A stretch of DNA of 64,000 nucleotides, from contig NZ_CP133671.1 in NCBI RefSeq assembly GCF_031326345.1, positions 4,898,001-4,962,000 of the forward strand, in the 5' to 3' direction. The notes below the pieces were generated by a model. The model did no database searches and was not told where the DNA came from. It was given only the letters and a program-made list of their open reading frames with translations. Below are positions 44,576 to 53,561 of the stretch, piece after piece. Both the position numbers and the translations under genes were made by a program. Each line of letters starts with the position of its first letter. Position 1 is the first letter of the stretch. Source of the DNA: Aureispira sp. CCB-E (GTDB taxonomy: Bacteria; Bacteroidota; Bacteroidia; Chitinophagales; Saprospiraceae).

Positions 44576-45883
44576 TTAATAAATTTGTAGCTTAACACGA
44601 CGATTTTGTGCCAATGCTTTTTTAGTCGTTTTAGATCCATCTCCTTGCCAGTTGACCTCAATTCGATCATTAGCAATTCCTTGTTCTATCAAATAGATTT
44701 TAACTCGTTCGGCTCGTTCTCTTGATAATTTTCGGTTATATTGGTTGTCCTTAGCCGCCGCATAACCCACCACTCTAAGTTTCAAATCAGGGCATTGATG
44801 TAATTGCTGACTTAGTTGCTTCAACAAAGATTGGTTGGTTGGGCTTAAATTAGGAGAATCATAACTAAATAACAAATCTGATGGTTGGTCTAGACAAATG
44901 CTTGGTCGGGTTGGGTGATCTATAATAATGGGTCGAATTCTAGTTTGGGAAAGAGTATCTATGATATAATAATAATTAGGTTCCCTCTTTAATATTCCAG
45001 CTTGAAAAGAAGAATCCTCGTGGCTGTGCAAACTTTCCATTTCGATAAAAACAGCCGAGTCAAAAATATAATTGCCATGATCTGCTATCCCTATTTGTAA
45101 CCGATGTTTTTGATGTGGGATGACATTTGATTGCGCTTGGAGCACCTTAGTAAAACCATCGTATTGAATGGGATAAAGACTTGTTGCTGTAATCGCTTGT
45201 TCCATATTCCAAGAACGAGTTAATAATAGTTGGTGGGTAGAATTCGTTTCTAAAAAAGTATCTACACTATTCTCAACTTGAATTGCTGATTGGATGCTGT
45301 TATTAATATAGTACTGTGGATGTGTAGTTGGATTGATCGTAGCAACAGATATGGGATGGTTGGAGTTAGGTAAATGGGCTAAATTAACTTTTTCTCCATT
45401 CGGCAAGGTTAATATAAAAATTAAAATATCATTCAAACCAGAATAGCTTAATTCGGGATAATCTTCAGAAGCAAAGACAAAATTGAATGAAATGTAATCA
45501 GAATTGGGATAAAAGTCAAACTGTAGAACAGCTGCATCGTACAATTTTTGATTGGTTGTTGTTTTAAAAATAGCTTGTCCTTTTCTTCTATTGACTCCTG
45601 TTTTGCTTGTAATATCATTGTTACCTTGGGCATCTTCTGCAACACCTGTAGAAAGAACAATTCCATGAGACATTTGAAAAATTGCATCGCCATTCCAAAA
45701 TTCACCTATAGCACGGCGCTTACCTTTGTACCGTACATTTTTAATTTGGACTCCAAAACCTTTTAAGTCTTGTCGAATTTTCTGCTTAATTTTTTTCAGC
45801 CGTTTTACTTGAAAAGTATTGCCTTTTTGTCCAATTAATAATGTTGCACAACAACTCCAACATAGTATCCAAATGATTTTCAT
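44576..45883 (-). CDS. Choice-of-anchor L domain protein with C-terminal OmpA domain
   Basis: I chose ATG 45883 (MKIIWILCWSCCATLLIGQ) over 45901 because it starts the signal peptide. The N-terminal part (about 40-270) matches the choice-of-anchor L domain: SHGIVLSTGVAEDAQGNND, then LYDAAVLQFDFYPNSDYISF and FVFASEDYPELS. The C-terminal about 100 residues are an OmpA/MotB-like peptidoglycan-binding domain, with LKLRVVGYAAAKDNQYNRKL and SRERAERVKIYLIEQGI. Choice-of-anchor L proteins are normally sorted by a C-terminal signal; here the OmpA domain would instead hold it to the cell wall. The function is unknown; a structural or surface role is inferred. It precedes chrA by 8 bases. Confidence 0.82.
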   Translation of the reverse strand: MKIIWILCWSCCATLLIGQKGNTFQVKRLKKIKQKIRQDLKGFGVQIKNVRYKGKRRAIGEFWNGDAIFQMSHGIVLSTGVAEDAQGNNDITSKTGVNRRKGQAIFKTTTNQKLYDAAVLQFDFYPNSDYISFNFVFASEDYPELSYSGLNDILIFILTLPNGEKVNLAHLPNSNHPISVATINPTTHPQYYINNSIQSAIQVENSVDTFLETNSTHQLLLTRSWNMEQAITATSLYPIQYDGFTKVLQAQSNVIPHQKHRLQIGIADHGNYIFDSAVFIEMESLHSHEDSSFQAGILKREPNYYYIIDTLSQTRIRPIIIDHPTRPSICLDQPSDLLFSYDSPNLSPTNQSLLKQLSQQLHQCPDLKLRVVGYAAAKDNQYNRKLSRERAERVKIYLIEQGIANDRIEVNWQGDGSKTTKKALAQNRRVKLQIY

Positions 45884-45941
45884 ATTTTTAGAGCTTAGCA
45901 ATACCCGTACTTTATTTGAGAGATAATCTTAGAACAAGTAC

Positions 45942-47261
45942 CTAAGAACAAACCGACCCCAACCACAAATCGGTATAGTCGCCTTTGCTATCAAATCGTT
46001 TTGCTTGATTTTCAATATTTAAATACCGATCTTCTTTAGTATCAGGACCAACGCCCCCTACCACATTCCAATTGACCCAATTAGAACAAATGTCATAATC
46101 AATTAAAATATGCTGAAAGTAAGTCGCGCCCATTCTCCAATGTACTCCCATATCGTTGACTAGGTAACTCGAAACCAATTGGCGTCCTTTGTGAGACAAA
46201 AAACCAGTATTTTTCAGTTGTAACATACAAGCATTGATCAAATCAACTTCTGTTTTTCCATTCCTCCATTGCTCAAAAAGAATAATATCTTCTTTTAAAT
46301 CCTTGGTTTCTTGCCCTCTAATTCCTCCTTCTTCAAATATTTTATCTCCATACTTCTTTCCCATCAAACGGTAATGATCTCGCCAAAGTAATTCTAAGAA
46401 AAAAGTTTGAGTGGATTTATTAGACTTGTATTTTTGTTCATACGCTTTGAGCTGTGCATAAACTTCTTTGGGTGATAGACACCCCAATGCCAACCATGGC
46501 GACAAACGAGAAGCGGCATAAGTACCTTTTAATTCATACCGGCTATCTACAAAACTATCCAGATGGCGTTCAGCACCAAAATAAATTGCTAGTCGAGTTA
46601 ATGCGGCAGATTCTCCTCCCACAAACTTCAAATCTCCTCTTTCGTCTTGTTCATTTTTCTGATGCCCTAATTCCTCCAAAGTTGGCAACGCTTGATCTTC
46701 TACATCAATAGTCCAAGGCACAAAGTCCTCTGGTTCGGGCAAAGGCTCTCGAATCATCACAAAACGTTCTACTTCTTTTCTAAACGTGCTAAAGGTATCG
46801 GGTGAATGTGCAATTGGAAAGGGCAAATCTTGTGTATAATACAACATTTTACCTCTAAAAAACTGTATCTCTAAACCCAAAGACCATAAGTTTTTCTCTA
46901 AACTATTCTGAACCAATACCTCATCATGTGTACGCTCCATGTTGGCATAGACATAACTGGCTTCGACCTCTTGGACAAGCTTAAAAACTTCTTCCTCTGG
47001 CTTTCCCTTTCTAATTACTAAGTCAATACCTTTATCTCTCAATTTTTGGCGTAGGTAGTCGATACTCTCTAATAAAAATTGAGTTCTAAAAGCACCTGTC
47101 TTTTGAAAACCATAAGGTGTGGTTCCCATCAACTCTTCTTCGTTAAAGACATAAACTGGTATTACCTCCTCACTATTTTCAATAGCTTTGGTCAACGCTT
47201 CGTTATCGTGCAAGCGCAAATCTTTTCGAAACCAGACTACTATTCGTTTTACTTTTTTCAT
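45942..47261 (-). CDS. DASH-type cryptochrome/photolyase
   Basis: The N-terminal photolyase domain begins VVWFRKDLRLHDNEAL. The FAD-binding part contains LSPWLALGCLSPKEVY, ELLWRDHYRLMGKKYG, and the C-terminal block DYDICSNWVNWNVVGGVGPD followed by DRYLNIENQAKRFD, which is the usual DASH signature. DASH proteins bind FAD and often a folate antenna, repair cyclobutane dimers mainly in single-stranded DNA, and may also act as blue-light sensors. Length (439) fits. The gene appears to be a single unit. Confidence 0.92.
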   Translation of the reverse strand: MKKVKRIVVWFRKDLRLHDNEALTKAIENSEEVIPVYVFNEEELMGTTPYGFQKTGAFRTQFLLESIDYLRQKLRDKGIDLVIRKGKPEEEVFKLVQEVEASYVYANMERTHDEVLVQNSLEKNLWSLGLEIQFFRGKMLYYTQDLPFPIAHSPDTFSTFRKEVERFVMIREPLPEPEDFVPWTIDVEDQALPTLEELGHQKNEQDERGDLKFVGGESAALTRLAIYFGAERHLDSFVDSRYELKGTYAASRLSPWLALGCLSPKEVYAQLKAYEQKYKSNKSTQTFFLELLWRDHYRLMGKKYGDKIFEEGGIRGQETKDLKEDIILFEQWRNGKTEVDLINACMLQLKNTGFLSHKGRQLVSSYLVNDMGVHWRMGATYFQHILIDYDICSNWVNWNVVGGVGPDTKEDRYLNIENQAKRFDSKGDYTDLWLGSVCS

Positions 47262-47448
47262 AAGTACTATTGCTACTAAAAAATCATTCTTTGTTCATCA
47301 CTTTATCGACTAGAGGAAAGTGCATAAAAATAACAAAAAAAGCCGAAAAAAAGTTGACCTAAAAATATAAACTTCTAGAAACTTTCATTTTTAATTGAAA
47401 ATTGCACTTTCTTTACAAAAAATTTTCTGCTCATCAACCATTTTCAAC

Positions 47449-47859
47449 ATGATTCAACAAATAGAGTTTAATTTAAAAGCAAAAAAAAGAGGTTTTCACC
47501 TAATTACTCAAGAAGTTTTGAGTGCTTTACCTCCTCTTCCATCAACTGGGTTGTTTCATTTATTTATAAAACATACATCAGCAGGTTTGAGTATTAACGA
47601 AAATGCCGATCCAGATGTTAGAACGGACTTTGAAAATATTTTTAACGAGCTAGTTCCCGAAAATTTGCCTTATTTAGTCCATACTTTAGAAGGTCCTGAT
47701 GATATGCCCGCGCATATCAAATCCTCATTAGTAGGAGCTTCTATTCAAGTTCCAATTACCAACGGCTCATTAAATATGGGCACATGGCAAGGTATTTACC
47801 TTTGTGAATTTAGAAATCAAGGTGGAAGCAGAAAATTAGTAGCTACTATTTATACTTAA
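47449..47859 (+). CDS. yjbQ: YjbQ family protein (secondary thiamine-phosphate synthase-type)
   Basis: The start at 47449 (MIQQIEFNLKAKKRGFHLIT) is preferred over a TTG at 47395. Family motifs are visible: GLFHLFIKHTSAGLSINENADPDV, split here by the conserved His and the Asn-Glu-x-x-Asp segment, then GPDDMPAHIKSSLVG and GTWQGIYLCEFR. YjbQ proteins are small trimeric enzymes of 130-140 residues, with weak thiamine-phosphate-forming activity reported; the true role is not settled. The gene is monocistronic. The 127 bases after it lead to the next promoter. Confidence 0.88.
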   Translation: MIQQIEFNLKAKKRGFHLITQEVLSALPPLPSTGLFHLFIKHTSAGLSINENADPDVRTDFENIFNELVPENLPYLVHTLEGPDDMPAHIKSSLVGASIQVPITNGSLNMGTWQGIYLCEFRNQGGSRKLVATIYT

Positions 47860-47940
47860 AATCGGGTGCTTTATCCCTAGTAAAAGGTAACAATTTATTA
47901 ATCTAACAGAGGATAATAGTATTTTCTAGTTTCTTATTTT

Positions 47941-47948
47941 TATATTTG
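47941..47948 (+). promoter_or_regulatory. -7 promoter box for the T9SS cargo gene
   Basis: TATATTTG matches TAnnTTTG, 38 bases before the start; the upstream TTG is missing at the usual distance. Confidence 0.35.
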
Positions 47949-47986
47949 TAAACCAGCAAATTAGAACCCTCATCTAACATTATCAA

Positions 47987-49117
47987 ATGATTAATATGAG
48001 AATAATATTTACCTACCTTTTACTGCTGCTTTTCCCCCCATATCTAAGTGCACAAATTATTTGGCAAGAAGATTTTAATGCTTATACAGATGGAACGACA
48101 GTAGGCACCACTGGACGTTGGACAAGTACCTGTGGCGCTTGCCTATCGGGTGATTTTTTTGAAGTTAGATCTGGCGCGTTTTCAGCACAAGATGTTAATG
48201 ATTTTTCTACGTGGGAATCTGAATCCATTAACATCGCGGGAGTGAGTGATGTTACCTTTGCATTAGATGCTATCGAAACAGGTGACCATGAAGGTCCCGG
48301 TTGTGCTTGTGGAGTTAATATCGACTACTTTGACGTATCTTATAGTATTGATGGTGGTGCTTTTATTACAATAGAAAACTGGAATGGAGATGGAGAGCCA
48401 GGACATACGCTTACTGGGGACAGTCAAAACGGAAGTGCTTTAGATGCTGACTGGGAAAGTACAACAATTACTCAAAGTGGTCTTTCGGGCAACACCTTAG
48501 TCTTAAGAGTCGTCATGCGTAATACGGCAGGAACAGAAACGATGACCTTAGACAATGTTGTTGTAAGCCACACAAGTCTCTTGCCTGTCAATTTGGTTTC
48601 CTTTACTGCGATGCCTCAAAACAATTTGACTCAACTATATTGGCAAACTTCATCCGAAGAATTTAGTAGTCACTTTGAGTTAGAAAAATCAATAGATGGT
48701 ATTTATTTCCAAACAATAGGGAATATTGCCGCAATTGGAACATCCAAGGGTGCTTATTATCATTTTGAAGATTTAAGTCTTCCACAAACCGTTTATTATC
48801 GATTGAAGTCCTTTGATACAAACGAAAGCTTCTACTATTCTGATATTATTAGTGTAACAGGAAAGCATTCGATAACAAATACTCCCTATCCCAACCCATT
48901 TGCCAACGAGCTATTTTTAAAATTATCTGATCATAGTAACCTAACGTTCTTGTCCATAGATGGTAAAAAACAAAAAGTTATTTCTTTGCCTGAAGGTTTA
49001 CACGATTTACACCCTTATTTAGAGGGTTTTCCGACAGGAATGATCATTCTAAACATTAGCTCTCAATACGGCACACAAAAGCACAAACTGATCAAACTAC
49101 GAGAAAAAGGTTTTTAA
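47987..49117 (+). CDS. Secreted beta-sandwich protein with T9SS type A-like C-terminal domain
   Basis: A signal peptide (MRIIFTYLLLLLFPPYLSAQ, or from ATG 47987) precedes a jelly-roll-like region starting IIWQEDFNAYTDGTTVG (about 22-200). Asp and Gly are frequent there and several Cys occur (TCGACLSGD, GCACGVN). A linker typical of T9SS cargo (LPVNLVSFTAMPQNN) leads to a fibronectin-like segment (VYYRLKSFD). The last about 75 residues (PYPNPFANELFLKL) form a type A sorting domain. It should be exported by T9SS, and its ligand is unknown. The similarity of the linker to many Bacteroidota extracellular proteins supports this class, not a specific function. A hairpin separates it from the convergent next gene. 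Confidence 0.8.
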   Translation: MINMRIIFTYLLLLLFPPYLSAQIIWQEDFNAYTDGTTVGTTGRWTSTCGACLSGDFFEVRSGAFSAQDVNDFSTWESESINIAGVSDVTFALDAIETGDHEGPGCACGVNIDYFDVSYSIDGGAFITIENWNGDGEPGHTLTGDSQNGSALDADWESTTITQSGLSGNTLVLRVVMRNTAGTETMTLDNVVVSHTSLLPVNLVSFTAMPQNNLTQLYWQTSSEEFSSHFELEKSIDGIYFQTIGNIAAIGTSKGAYYHFEDLSLPQTVYYRLKSFDTNESFYYSDIISVTGKHSITNTPYPNPFANELFLKLSDHSNLTFLSIDGKKQKVISLPEGLHDLHPYLEGFPTGMIILNISSQYGTQKHKLIKLREKGF

Positions 49118-49146
49118 ATAAGCAGAGATTATTGGCATGAATAGTA

Positions 49147-49163
49147 GTGGGCATATTGCCCAC
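49147..49163. terminator. Short hairpin between convergent genes
   Basis: GTGGGCA and TGCCCAC pair perfectly around TAT. No T-tract on either side, so it may only assist termination. Confidence 0.45.
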
Positions 49164-49185
49164 ATATTAAAACGCCTTGTAGCAA

Positions 49186-49503
49186 CTATGCCGCTACTTT
49201 TCGGCACTCTTCTGCACAGATACGACAAGATTCTGCACATTTTTGGCAATGATCGTGTTGATGTGCTCCACATTGTTCGCTGCACCATTCGCAAATTTCC
49301 GCACACAATTCGCAGTACTTTGCCGCCCATTTGCTATCTGCAACCATAAATTTAATGCAGATCAAACAGGCATCTATACATGCCATACAGCATTTGGGAC
49401 AATCGTTACTACTCTCTTTTGTAGCCATTTGTGTCAGACAATCTTGGCAGTCGATCAAACACTGTTGGCAGGCATCTATACAAGCTTGAAATTTAGTATT
49501 CAT
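49186..49503 (-). CDS. Four-helix-bundle copper-storage-like protein (Csp/DUF326)
   Basis: The 105-residue protein has 21 Cys in regular CxxxC spacing (for example CIDACQQCLIDCQDC and CQKCAESCRICAEEC). The helices project these thiols into the bundle core, as in bacterial Csp copper-storage proteins. A His-containing loop (CGAHQHDHC) lies near the C-terminus. Csp proteins bind many Cu(I) ions. There is no Tat or Sec signal, so it is predicted to stay in the cytoplasm like Csp3. No copper exporter or regulator is adjacent, so copper binding is inferred from the Cys pattern only. Confidence 0.85.
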   Translation of the reverse strand: MNTKFQACIDACQQCLIDCQDCLTQMATKESSNDCPKCCMACIDACLICIKFMVADSKWAAKYCELCAEICEWCSEQCGAHQHDHCQKCAESCRICAEECRKVAA

Positions 49504-49683
49504 GTGTTGTTTTTTTAATTTGATTTGATGTTTTATTCGAACTATTGTAGATAGTTGTCTACTAAAAGCTTGAGATAAGATATTCCCAATTGGGGTCTTT
49601 CTTATAAACTTGAGTAAGCTCTAAAAGCAACTATTAACAACATGTTTCTATTAAAAACAACATAAAAACCAACTATTTGTTGA

Positions 49684-50796
49684 TTAAATCAAACGGAAAT
49701 TTTTGCCTGGCAACGCACGAATAATACCTCTCAATTCCAAATCTAATAAAAGAGCAGCCATTTTACTAGTCGAAATTTTTGTCTGTTGAATCATAGTTTC
49801 TAAATGGATTTCTTTCCCCAACATTAGATCAACTATTAGTCGTTCTTCTTTGGACAACTCATTAAATAATTGCTTTTGTTGTCCAATATTTTTCTTTTCC
49901 CAACGCAAGATATAAGCAAGATCTTTTGCAGACTCCAACAGAGAAGCACGATGTGTTTTTATCAAGTGGTTACACCCTTTGGACAAAGGATCTTCTAGGC
50001 GACCAGGAACGGCAAAAACATCTTTATTATACTCATTGGCAATGTAAGCAGTGATCATAGAGCCACCTCGGTTAGCCGTTTCAACAACAACGACTGCATC
50101 GGCCATCCCAGCAATAATTCGATTGCGCATAGGAAAATGCTGTGGCAATGGTTTTGTTCCTTTTCTAAACTCAGTAAGAATCCCCCCACAGCTGGTCATT
50201 TTCTGAGCTACTGTTTTATGCATCTTAGGGTAAATTTGATCCAAACCATGTGCAACAACACCGACATTAGGAAGTTCCAAATCTAGGCATTTCTTATGTG
50301 CTGTAACATCTATCCCATAAGCCAAACCACTCACAATTAAAGGATGGTATATGCTCAAATCTTCAACCAAACGTTCGCAAAATACCCGCCCTTTTGTACT
50401 TGGCTTTCGTGTTCCTACAATCGCTACTACTTTCGCAGCATTTAAATTGGCATTTCCTTTATAATACAACAAAAAAGGAGCATCTGGACAATTCTTAAGA
50501 CGCTTAGGATATCCTAATGACTCCTGAGCCAATACTCTTATACTATATTTTTGAACAAAAGCCCACTCCTCTTCTGCTTGTTGAAGTGTGCTTTTATTCA
50601 AAATTTTTTGGGCAGCAGTTTTTCCTAATTTTTGAATTTGCTGTAAATCGGAAATTGATGTTTGCTCAAAAACAGCTTGTGCAGAACCAAAACAATCTAG
50701 CAGTTCAAAAGCAGTTTTATTTCCTATTCTAGGAATTAAATTCAGAGCAATTCTATAAATAAATTCGTCGGCAACAACTTCTTGGTTCAATATCAT
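49684..50796 (-). CDS. dprA: DNA processing protein DprA
   Basis: An N-terminal helix-hairpin-helix-like segment (LIPRIGNKTAFELLDCF) precedes the Rossmann fold with VAIVGTRKPSTKG, VSGLAYGIDVTAHK, FPMRNRIIAGMADAVVVVE and NRGGSMITA. A C-terminal winged helix (about 300-370) is present (DLMLGKEIHLETMIQQT). DprA loads RecA on single-stranded DNA during natural transformation; many non-competent bacteria also keep it. Length (370) is standard. The gene starts 54 bases after the haem-binding-domain gene, so a shared transcript is possible. Confidence 0.93.
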   Translation of the reverse strand: MILNQEVVADEFIYRIALNLIPRIGNKTAFELLDCFGSAQAVFEQTSISDLQQIQKLGKTAAQKILNKSTLQQAEEEWAFVQKYSIRVLAQESLGYPKRLKNCPDAPFLLYYKGNANLNAAKVVAIVGTRKPSTKGRVFCERLVEDLSIYHPLIVSGLAYGIDVTAHKKCLDLELPNVGVVAHGLDQIYPKMHKTVAQKMTSCGGILTEFRKGTKPLPQHFPMRNRIIAGMADAVVVVETANRGGSMITAYIANEYNKDVFAVPGRLEDPLSKGCNHLIKTHRASLLESAKDLAYILRWEKKNIGQQKQLFNELSKEERLIVDLMLGKEIHLETMIQQTKISTSKMAALLLDLELRGIIRALPGKNFRLI

Positions 50797-50850
50797 GCGT
50801 TTCTTTAATGGTTCGACAACGCTCTCCCCTTTGAAGTAATAACATTAATG

Positions 50851-51297
50851 TTATTGGAGGCTCTGTTGCTCAAACCAGTCCTGTAATAATACTTTTTTAG
50901 CATCATCCAGATAAGCATCGCCATGCATTCTATAATACCCTTTAGGCGGCATGTGTCCTTCTTCTATTTCTTCGGCACATTCTCTCAAAGCGTGTCGGCG
51001 ATCTTCTTTGCTCATTATAGTCCACGTAGAGAAGTTCAACGCTTTTCTTGCATTTTTAATATGACCTCTTATCCAAAATGATACAGGAGCTACGTACGTA
51101 TACCAAGGATATTTTGTTTCATTTGAATGACAATCGTAACAAGAGGATTTTAGTTGTGCCAAAACATCTTGAGGAGGTTTTTCATTCGTTGCAAATGTCA
51201 CTCTATTATCAATCATAATGGGGCTTTTATCAATTTGAAAAAATTGCATCGCAATCAATAATAACCCTATTCCAATCAAAATCTTTTTTTTATTCAT
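50851..51297 (-). CDS. Haem-binding domain protein (single CxxCH)
   Basis: A single N-terminal hydrophobic helix (about 5-20) anchors or exports the protein. The sequence SSCYDCHSNETKYPWYTYV contains Cys53, Cys56 and His57, the c-type haem attachment motif, followed by APVSFWI and a conserved HMPPKGYY, where the Met could be the second haem ligand. This is the pattern of the small Haem_bd family common in Bacteroidota, of unsettled electron-transfer role. It acts in the periplasm if the anchor is correct. dprA follows 54 bases later. Confidence 0.85.
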   Translation of the reverse strand: MNKKKILIGIGLLLIAMQFFQIDKSPIMIDNRVTFATNEKPPQDVLAQLKSSCYDCHSNETKYPWYTYVAPVSFWIRGHIKNARKALNFSTWTIMSKEDRRHALRECAEEIEEGHMPPKGYYRMHGDAYLDDAKKVLLQDWFEQQSLQ

Positions 51298-51499
51298 TTT
51301 TTATTTTTTAGTTCAAAACAGGTTTTAAAATGGACGTATTCTTAACTTATTGGTAGAAATAATCTTCTACAATAGATCACTTAAGATAACGTTAAAATTA
51401 AGAAAAATAAAGTAGTATTGTAGACCTTTACTCAAAAACGTTCGTCTTATAGTATATAACCTTAAACATTAAGATATAACCACCTACAATTGCTAAATA

Positions 51500-51970
51500 A
51501 TGAATAAATTACTTTTTGCTTGCCTTATTTCTAGTCTTTTTTTGCTAACTAGTTGTGAAAAAGAAGCCTTAACTCCCATTCAGACAGAGGACTACAGAGA
51601 TCAACTGATAGGGATTTATGAAGGAACCATTACTTATGAAGACATCGCCAAATCCAACGAAAACAAAGAATCTACGAAAGCTTATGATCACTTGGAGCAT
51701 CAACAAGTTGAAATCACAAAATCAAGTACTCAAGACAATGCTCTTGTTATCAATGGCAATGTCCTCAACTTAGTTACGCAATCGGTTTCCAACAAAAATC
51801 AATACGACGATGTATTTCTTTACTCTGCTCAAGACTGTAGCGGCAAGGAAGCTTATTTGCTAACTTTTTCACCTGCCAACCGACAACTTATCCTGAAATA
51901 TGAACATGACAGAGCTTGTTCTGTTGGTGTATTAAAGCAAAATAGTATCTTTGAAGGAGTTAAGCAATAG
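51500..51970 (+). CDS. Hypothetical lipoprotein
   Basis: The first residues form a lipoprotein signal with lipobox LLTSC (Cys about 20), so the protein is likely lipid-anchored. The remaining about 135 residues are polar, with strands such as LIGIYEGTITYED and QLILKYEHDRACSVG, compatible with a small beta-barrel or lipocalin-like fold, but I do not recognise a family. The gene is separate from its downstream neighbour by 192 bases and from the upstream minus-strand gene by about 200 bases. Confidence 0.7.
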   Translation: MNKLLFACLISSLFLLTSCEKEALTPIQTEDYRDQLIGIYEGTITYEDIAKSNENKESTKAYDHLEHQQVEITKSSTQDNALVINGNVLNLVTQSVSNKNQYDDVFLYSAQDCSGKEAYLLTFSPANRQLILKYEHDRACSVGVLKQNSIFEGVKQ

Positions 51971-52162
51971 TTCCTGTGCTATAAGTAATCGTTCGTTGAC
52001 AAAGTAATGTAAATCTACTCTTTTATCTTCTGTTGACTAAGCTTTCCCCTAATAACCAAAGGGAGCAACGAAGCATAAGGTGCGAATTAGCGAACTACTA
52101 ATTAAGAATTGTGATTCTTAAATTTTTAATAAGCCATTGCATTAGACAAAAATTAAACTATC

Positions 52163-52639
52163 ATGTTGCGTTTTTTTTGCTTTATCATCATTGCTTGTGT
52201 TTTTAATGCTTGCCAAAAGGGTCCTGTTATAGATATTCCTTTTCGAACCTATGTAACTATCCCCGCAGGGCTCAATACAGGTTTTTCGCATCATTTTGTC
52301 TTAAGAGACATTCCTGGTGTAAGTCGTACTGACTTATTGGAAGCAAAGCCTGCCTATGTTACAATGACGGTAGAATATGGCGAGAGCAATTTGGATTTCA
52401 TTCAACAAGCCTATTTTTATACCGTAGATGGAACAAAACGCCAAGAAATGGCCTATCAAACCGACTTACCCATAACCAACTCTGGAACTATCCAACTCTA
52501 TCCGTCTATTCTAGATATGAAAGAACACATTACTCAAGATGAATTTGAAATGGAATTAAAAGTTATCTTTAGAGCCATTCCTATTACAGAAACTCGCATA
52601 ATTATTGATTTTGGCGTTCAAAGCACCTTAGGAGAGTAA
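52163..52639 (+). CDS. Hypothetical lipoprotein upstream of xerD
   Basis: A short signal with lipobox VFNAC (Cys about 17) is followed by an about 140-residue beta-rich domain (TVEYGESNLDFIQQAYFYTV, then FEMELKVIFRAIPI). I do not recognise a family. The gene ends 2 bases before xerD, so the two are almost certainly translated from one message. That pairing of a lipoprotein with a recombinase is probably just shared transcription. Confidence 0.75.
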   Translation: MLRFFCFIIIACVFNACQKGPVIDIPFRTYVTIPAGLNTGFSHHFVLRDIPGVSRTDLLEAKPAYVTMTVEYGESNLDFIQQAYFYTVDGTKRQEMAYQTDLPITNSGTIQLYPSILDMKEHITQDEFEMELKVIFRAIPITETRIIIDFGVQSTLGE

Positions 52640-52641
52640 AA

Positions 52642-53550
52642 ATGGAAACACCCTATATAAAATCTTTCAAAGCATTTTTGGCATTAGAAAAAGGGCTTTC
52701 TCCTGCCTCCATCACTGCCTATCTGCAAGACTTAAAAAAGTTGACAGAGTTTATAGAAATTCATGCGTTAAATAAGGGATTATCTCAATTAGAACTCAAT
52801 GATTTACAAAATTTCATTACTTATTTAAATGAATTGGGTTTAAGTGTTAATTCTCAAGCTCGAATTATATCTAGCCTAAAAGCTTTTTTTCGTTATTTGA
52901 TTTTAGAAGATGTTTTGTTGGAAGATCCTGCTTTGTTGCTTAGTGCTCCCAAACTAGCTCGTTCGCTCCCTTCTGTATTGACACATCAAGAAATAGAGTT
53001 ACTAATTGCAGCAATAGACCATTCTAAAAAAGAAGGTTCTAGAAATCGAGCTATTTTAGAAGTTTTGTATGCTTGTGGTTTGCGTGTTAGCGAATTAACC
53101 AATCTCAAACTATCCAATATGTATTTGCATATTGGTTTTATCAAAGTAATAGGGAAAGGCAACAAAGAACGAATGGTTCCGATTGGAGATCAAGCTATTA
53201 AGCATTTAGAGTTCTATCTATTAGATCGAAATCAAATGACCAATATCAAACCAGAAAGTGAAGACATCGTCTTTCTTAATCGGCGAGGTGGGCAACTTAC
53301 CCGAAACATGATTTTCATTATCATAAAAGACTTAGCAAAAAAAGCAGGCATTGATAAAAAAGTTTCTCCACATACTTTTCGACATACTTTTGCCACTCAT
53401 TTAATTGAAGGAGGCGCTAACCTAAGAATCGTACAAGACTTGCTAGGGCATAAATCCATCGTTACAACAGAAATTTACACCCATTTAGACATGGGGTACC
53501 TCAAAGAAACAATCCAACTTTTTCACCCTAGACATAGAATAAACGAGTAA
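52642..53550 (+). CDS. xerD: Tyrosine recombinase XerD
   Basis: All catalytic residues are present: Arg148 (CGLRVSEL), Lys172 (GKGNKERMVPI), His244 and Arg247 (HTFRHTFATHL), His270 (LGHKSIVTTE) and Tyr279 (IYTH). The N-terminal SAM-like core-binding domain starts FKAFLALEKGLSPASITAY. Length (302) equals the chromosomal XerC/XerD class. XerD resolves chromosome dimers at dif; the partner XerC is not in the window. There are no flanking repeats, attachment sites or phage genes, so a housekeeping role is more likely than a mobile-element integrase. Confidence 0.9.
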   Translation: METPYIKSFKAFLALEKGLSPASITAYLQDLKKLTEFIEIHALNKGLSQLELNDLQNFITYLNELGLSVNSQARIISSLKAFFRYLILEDVLLEDPALLLSAPKLARSLPSVLTHQEIELLIAAIDHSKKEGSRNRAILEVLYACGLRVSELTNLKLSNMYLHIGFIKVIGKGNKERMVPIGDQAIKHLEFYLLDRNQMTNIKPESEDIVFLNRRGGQLTRNMIFIIIKDLAKKAGIDKKVSPHTFRHTFATHLIEGGANLRIVQDLLGHKSIVTTEIYTHLDMGYLKETIQLFHPRHRINE

Positions 53551-53561
53551 AATTTCTTCGT

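Noticed and set aside
47395-47448. TTG-started extension of YjbQ
   Set aside because: Family proteins start at the ATG at 47449; the extension is not conserved in character.
49588-49600. Palindrome CCCAATTGGG as regulator site
   Set aside because: Short, single occurrence and not placed near a recognised promoter.
52642-53550. Integrase of a mobile element
   Set aside because: Length and motifs fit chromosomal XerD; no attachment repeats, tRNA, excisionase or phage genes flank it.
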